Source: Euryarchaeota archaeon UBA4 (GTDB lineage: Archaea; Thermoplasmatota; Poseidoniia; Poseidoniales; Thalassarchaeaceae). From it: a stretch of 10,503 nt of DNA. The DNA lies in assembly GCA_002497985.1 (NCBI GenBank), contig DAFQ01000019.1, positions 1-10,503 on the forward strand, given 5' to 3'. Positions within the stretch are counted from its first letter, which is position 1; each line of letters starts with the position of its first letter. Positions 7,701 to 10,503 of this stretch are shown in pieces. Under the pieces are notes generated by a model. That model saw only the letters and a list, made by a program, of their open reading frames with translations. It did no database searches and had not been told where the DNA came from. The translations under genes and the position numbers were made by a program.

Positions 7701-9516
7701 CCAAGGTGCATCTCAAGTTTCTTTTGCGCATTGGGTTAACGAGTCCGGGCCGATAGAGGTGAGGGTAACATTAGCAGGATCCACCCTAGCTGATTTGGAT
7801 TGGTCGAATAACCAGATTGAGTCTTACATCCTTGTTGACGAGACGAGTCTTACTGGCTCTAGGTCGGCGTCATTCTCTGTCGGGGAGACTCCCGTAGAAA
7901 TCATTGATTTGGATGAAGAAGGAGGGATTGTCATCACAGAAAAGGATGGCGTGCTAGGACTTTACAGGATGAATCTGAATCGAGCACTTACGGCATGCAC
8001 GAACATTTTCGAGGAAATGTGGACGGGGGACATTGCAATCATTAGCTCTGAAGACATGTTTGCCCATGTTGCATGGACCAGGAGATACCTAGATTCTTCT
8101 GGGTACTTCAGACAAACAGTTAGTTACACCACCCTTGATTCTAGCTGCCAAATGACGCCGGTACAGGACATAATGCCCCCCATATTACTCTCCGACGGCA
8201 AGTACTGGGGCCTAGATATGGATGTCAGAGAATCTGAGATAATGATATCTGGATACCACAGAGACATCTTTACTTCGGGAACTCAACAAGACATCACTAG
8301 TGTTTTCATCCTCAGTTCTGATGCTCCGACCAAGGGTTCCGACTGGAGCCTTAATCCATCTGCAGTCAGTGAACTGGACCTGATTGCGGGAATGACCGAC
8401 CCAGTTGACATTGAATTTGGGGACGAAGATGCACACCTCCTTTTCCAGTCCCTGAGGAACGACACGACTGGTGTAGATAGGCTCGGACTGTGGTACGCCC
8501 ATGGCCTCCCCGAACAAACTTCATGGGGATACAAGAAGGCTGTGGGAGATCATGCATTCTCCCCTGAAATGGTAGTCTCCCTAGATGGCAATGACGAGGT
8601 TATTGTGGCAGTTTGGGGAGAAGGTGATGAGGCTTCCTCGGAACTAGTAGCGATAATTGCCGATTCGACATTTACGTCCACTGAAGGGAGTGAAATGAGA
8701 GTTCCCGCTAGGGGGCTTGGGACAATTGAATTGCTAGAGGTCGCCAGGGGAACCCAAGTTTTCTTTGATTTCATCGGCCCGAGTGGACCTCAAATGCAAT
8801 ATGGGATGATTAACGCGGATGAAGGTTGGATTGGGATCTCTGACAGGATTGGATTGGGGCTCCTTAGTGTTGTAGACAGGTCTCCGGTTGGAGCGGAGGC
8901 GGTAATTCTCCATACATCGCAAAATGGGTGGCAAATCCGATCCCTTGTTGATGACACTTCGCCCGGTTCAGGAGATAGCAATTTCCTGGAGATGATAAGA
9001 ATCTCACTCGGGTTGGACGAACAGAACTTCAATGTCCTTCTTGGAGGGACTGCGATTACTGTAATTTTCCTGAGCGTCATTGTACTACTGACGATGTCTG
9101 CAAGGGCCGTGAGATGGATCAACAGTAGAAGGAAGACTGCAGCACCTGGTGTAGTGATGCTAGAGGAGGACTTCGTTGATGTCATTCTGGAGAGTGACAT
9201 TTCGGTTAGTTCCAGTGAAGTGGAGCTCGTTGAGGAAGAGGGACCGCAAAGCGAGGGTGCATCTGAGAGGAAGCGCCGGAGGGAGAATAGGGCACGACCA
9301 GACCAGCCAGTGGAGCTCCCGCCAATACCCCTCCCCTCCATCCCACCTCCAGAAATAATACCAAGTGAAATCAATTCTGGGGCTACGGATTTACCCCCTC
9401 CAATTCAGATGAACAGAAACGTACTTTGTCATTCATGTGAAGGCAGATTCGAGGTCCCTGGCAAGCTGAAGATGACAAAATGCCCAGTATGCGATGAAAG
9501 AATCGAACTGTGGTGA
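4735..9516 (+). CDS. Giant type I membrane subtilisin-like (S8) protease with cytosolic zinc ribbon
   Basis: 1593 residues. A signal peptide (about 1-30, core SILAALMLILLDF, then GGATAG) directs export. A Ca-loop-like DQDNNGMDDR (about 89-98) and an I9-like propeptide precede the catalytic domain. The triad is intact: D234 (IADTGVD), H293 (DGHGTHVAG), S504 (SGTSMSTP), with oxyanion N407 (IGNDG). Between D234 and H293 is an Asp-rich insert with C270 and C280. After a Gly-rich linker (about 580) come two Ig-like regions (about 590-800), two CARDB-like modules (about 809-918 and 924-1035), and a Trp/Asp-rich beta region (about 1040-1420) that may be a propeller. One transmembrane helix (about 1434-1457) is followed by Arg/Lys, an acidic then Pro-rich linker, and a zinc ribbon C1565/C1568/C1583/C1586. 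The protein is strongly acidic. It probably degrades extracellular protein while anchored to the cell. ATG 4735 is chosen over TTG 4693 because GGAG lies just upstream and the signal peptide then starts properly. Confidence 0.9.
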   Translation: MREDWSGRQSILAALMLILLDFSGGATAGEVHDEMAPEDGISEIVDDQIPPLFCGDEVCELKDRTPYLPPHDVEWPVQEPGWWFAYWYDQDNNGMDDRLQWIISGERESVSTSAILGEDGRMTVAIFVDYAWHPGSDDIDRLKEVLVEHGWEEYGSYFRTVEIIDTVIIEHVPVSSLIDILMLEGVVLVEQQNVLVPYLNTAPRGSKVRDSDVYSETMRDYGYDGSGVVIAIADTGVDNEHFSLDDFSDNNDDNEAEPDELPDPKWVAGCDATSWNQQDCDDGGDDPDDGDGHGTHVAGIALGTGDSERENQGYAPGAYLVDIKVMTDAGASNSGYTVAGINWAVQNVNTDWGNNDSSRGIDILSMSFGSSSNPTGDDPGDNGTGADANAVNAASDAGIVCVAAIGNDGYRRVTSVGAADSAITVGATDDKASIERGDDSIASYSNSGPREDDGDDDEWDELKPDVVAPGSNIMSAQHAASSSQLPGSPKPLASDNYVQMSGTSMSTPAVAGFIAGMLQMDDDLTPQEIKDILRNNSETRGEPSEPSVSQRWNDQYGFGIVDGEMVLQAILGDDTGGGGGDNGTEPPPAGAGEWIVIETPEEDSWLVEGETYSVRGHIDEDADTNGTIEEVKVRITYTHRPDDSPKQTETLLDWHAAQGTVNWSTPFSVPEFSEDEINIEEIIVEVQARNQFEQWSKIEKSEHSVGLVAISLGGPSGQTPISGNTNVYGSWESVNGGTVQWRLGTDSWENIDQFGGSGSGSGDWSVNWDTEDVNDGFYRISVRIISGDGVHSEEVRRTVEVDNDPPAPDLMFRSGISVDEYGITISEAYVNTFLEVRCEVRNDGDLDASEVSVFLKENGARKDEIVIPSIGSGDIVEIVLYWNPSTVGEKLLTVSLDPSNNIEEINEDDNEQSLTFPVLQRPQGIDLALREGAVRTEPAIPRPSEQFLVTARVDNLGSSDATNVEATLEIRNSLGWESISSTVISLVVGQGASQVSFAHWVNESGPIEVRVTLAGSTLADLDWSNNQIESYILVDETSLTGSRSASFSVGETPVEIIDLDEEGGIVITEKDGVLGLYRMNLNRALTACTNIFEEMWTGDIAIISSEDMFAHVAWTRRYLDSSGYFRQTVSYTTLDSSCQMTPVQDIMPPILLSDGKYWGLDMDVRESEIMISGYHRDIFTSGTQQDITSVFILSSDAPTKGSDWSLNPSAVSELDLIAGMTDPVDIEFGDEDAHLLFQSLRNDTTGVDRLGLWYAHGLPEQTSWGYKKAVGDHAFSPEMVVSLDGNDEVIVAVWGEGDEASSELVAIIADSTFTSTEGSEMRVPARGLGTIELLEVARGTQVFFDFIGPSGPQMQYGMINADEGWIGISDRIGLGLLSVVDRSPVGAEAVILHTSQNGWQIRSLVDDTSPGSGDSNFLEMIRISLGLDEQNFNVLLGGTAITVIFLSVIVLLTMSARAVRWINSRRKTAAPGVVMLEEDFVDVILESDISVSSSEVELVEEEGPQSEGASERKRRRENRARPDQPVELPPIPLPSIPPPEIIPSEINSGATDLPPPIQMNRNVLCHSCEGRFEVPGKLKMTKCPVCDERIELW
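9512..9516 (+). promoter_or_regulatory. Shine-Dalgarno of maf formed by the subtilase stop
   Basis: GGTGA matches the archaeal anti-Shine-Dalgarno and contains the TGA that ends the subtilase. Four bases separate it from ATG 9521. This points to translational coupling of maf to the protease gene and decides the maf start over an in-frame upstream frame beginning within the protease gene. Confidence 0.55.
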
Positions 9517-9520
9517 ATGG

Positions 9521-10177
9521 ATGGTAAGAGTCCTTCTCGCTTCCGGGTCCGAGAGGAGGCGCGAATGGTTGACGGCCTTTCTTTCAGAGTGGGATCCTCA
9601 TTTCCAAGCAAGGGCACTTTCATCCAAAGAGGCCGTGGCGCCGGGGAATCTGGACGTAGGCGGCAAGGTAGAGTTCACTTGCATGGCGAAAGCGATGAGC
9701 GCCTCCGAGGAACTGTCGCTTCTGGAAAGCAGGGGAGGGGAACAATTCGACATAGTGATTGTCTCGGATACAATGGTGGAGGACCCTGACGACCACATGG
9801 CAGCAATGGGCAAACCCAAGGATGATCTAGAGGCGACTGCCATGCTACTCAGGCTATCCGGGACTAGGCACAGGGTTTGGTCTTCTTCCGCTATACTGAG
9901 GAGGCCCGAAGAGGGAGGGGGAAGTATTGAGTTGCACTCTGGCTGGAGTGCCGACATTTGGACAAATAGTGCAATCGTAGAGTTCGAAGAGTTGACTGAA
10001 CAAGATATAGTCGACCTAGTCGAATGTGGATCGTGGATTGGAAAGGCCGGCGGGTATGACCTGGCCGGGGTTTCCTCTAGACACTGCAGACTAATCGGGG
10101 GAGATGAAATAACCGTACTTGGGCTATCAGCAGAATCAATAGAGTTCCTGAAACTGAAAATCACTAGACAAAGGTGA
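9521..10177 (+). CDS. maf: Maf-family nucleoside triphosphate pyrophosphatase
   Basis: 218 residues of the Maf/HAM1-fold family, which hydrolyses non-canonical or canonical NTPs (dTTP, UTP, modified pyrimidines) to NMP and pyrophosphate in the cytosol. Conserved motifs: N-terminal LLASGSERRREWL with S8, S10, R12 and R13; VSDTMVED with the catalytic Asp D83; GKPKD (97-101) followed by a helix and SGTRHRVWSS; and GKAGGYDLAG (174-183) near the end, then GGDEITVLGLS. The usual Maf length is about 190-200, so this is slightly longer, with extra residues after the catalytic Asp and around 128-135 (a Gly/Glu-rich loop). ATG 9521 starts at MVRVLLASGS, exactly where the family begins. It lies 4 bases after the subtilase stop and is likely co-transcribed with it. 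Substrate preference cannot be read from the sequence. Confidence 0.88.
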   Translation: MVRVLLASGSERRREWLTAFLSEWDPHFQARALSSKEAVAPGNLDVGGKVEFTCMAKAMSASEELSLLESRGGEQFDIVIVSDTMVEDPDDHMAAMGKPKDDLEATAMLLRLSGTRHRVWSSSAILRRPEEGGGSIELHSGWSADIWTNSAIVEFEELTEQDIVDLVECGSWIGKAGGYDLAGVSSRHCRLIGGDEITVLGLSAESIEFLKLKITRQR

Positions 10178-10503
10178 CTCCACCGTGGAGGAGGACGAAT
10201 TCCTTCTGCAAGTCGTCAAACCACTCCAGCATGGATGAGTCAAATCTCACTCGGGAGATCTCCGGGTCGTTCAGGAGATCGTCTTGAATTCCCTTTAGTG
10301 TCCCGGGAGCAGCTCCGCAGGAGACGCATGCTCCGTCCAGATCTATGACCAACGAAAGACCCTTGGCGTCGGATTCGCGTTCCTCGAATTCCCACCTAGA
10401 AAGAACCAAGGCGCCCCCATGGCCATCCAAGGCAGCCCTAACGATACCCAATCTGGCCATCAATGCAGGAATGATATCGGGATGATTCCCCTCAACAAGA
10501 GCG
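10164..10503 (-). CDS. NifU C-terminal-like Fe-S scaffold domain protein (5' end outside window)
   Basis: The last 112 codons of a gene that enters from the right edge; the frame is open to base 10503, so the true start is not visible. The segment PALMARLGIVRAALDGHGGA followed by a beta strand, then DLDGACVSCGAAPGTLKGI and a helix ending in EISRVRF, is the NifU C-terminal domain: conserved Gly-Gly after helix 1, and a CX2C pair (VIDLDGACVSCG) that binds a transient Fe-S cluster in related scaffolds. The gene may act in Fe-S cluster assembly or delivery. Its tail (DDLQKEFVLLHGGVTFV) extends past the domain. The 3' end overlaps the end of maf by 14 bases on the opposite strand. An internal ATG at 10460 or TTG at 10463 is possible but would cut the first helix of the domain, so the upstream extension is preferred. 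Confidence 0.75.
   Translation of the reverse strand, partial: ALVEGNHPDIIPALMARLGIVRAALDGHGGALVLSRWEFEERESDAKGLSLVIDLDGACVSCGAAPGTLKGIQDDLLNDPEISRVRFDSSMLEWFDDLQKEFVLLHGGVTFV

Noticed and set aside
8790..9374. Open frame of 194 codons on the minus strand inside the subtilase gene
   Set aside because: It lies wholly opposite the conserved protease tail, is Ser/Thr/Pro-rich as expected from reversed acidic codons, and has no recognisable motif.
9598..10164. Open frame of 188 codons on the minus strand opposite maf
   Set aside because: It is a mirror of the maf frame with low-complexity Ser/Pro content; maf has all family motifs on the other strand.

Overview
The window most likely comes from an uncultivated marine euryarchaeon of the Marine Group II/III (Poseidoniales-like, Thermoplasmatota) type. 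The reasons are an NMD3 homologue, which is found only in archaea and eukaryotes, an archaeal-style ccm cluster, a very large acidic secreted subtilase with CARDB-like modules, and tight gene packing at moderate GC. Placement below the level of archaea is inference. I see no mobile element, CRISPR array, tRNA, rRNA or integration scar, and no gap longer than about 100 bases.

Left arm, minus strand (3557 down to 1): a compact cytochrome c maturation operon. A single polypeptide fuses the heme-exporter ATPase (CcmA-like) to a CcmB-like permease. It is followed by a CcmC-type WWD-domain heme handling protein, then by a 43-residue CcmD-like peptide that starts at TTG behind a perfect Shine-Dalgarno sequence. 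The same strand continues into NMD3 (50S/60S ribosome factor) and the first 40 codons of another gene, perhaps a SIS-type sugar isomerase, which runs off the left edge. CcmC/CcmD and NMD3/next gene are joined by the same TTGA stop/start overlap.

A divergent intergenic region of about 100 bases separates this arm from the plus-strand arm (3654 to 10177). That arm encodes a rhomboid intramembrane serine protease with a Cys-rich cytosolic tail, a 1593-residue type I membrane subtilase (signal peptide, propeptide, S8 domain, Ig/CARDB-like modules, a possible beta-propeller, one transmembrane helix, a proline-rich linker and a cytosolic zinc ribbon), and a Maf-family nucleotide pyrophosphatase. 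The minus-strand gene at the right edge carries a NifU C-terminal-like Fe-S domain; its 3' end overlaps maf by 14 bases, tail to tail.

Working together: the left arm exports heme and hands it to apocytochrome c outside the membrane, linked to a ribosome assembly factor. The right arm pairs two membrane proteases whose architecture suggests, but does not prove, that the rhomboid could cut the subtilase's transmembrane helix. That would release the ectodomain outside and a zinc-ribbon tail inside. This pair is the most interesting candidate system in the window.
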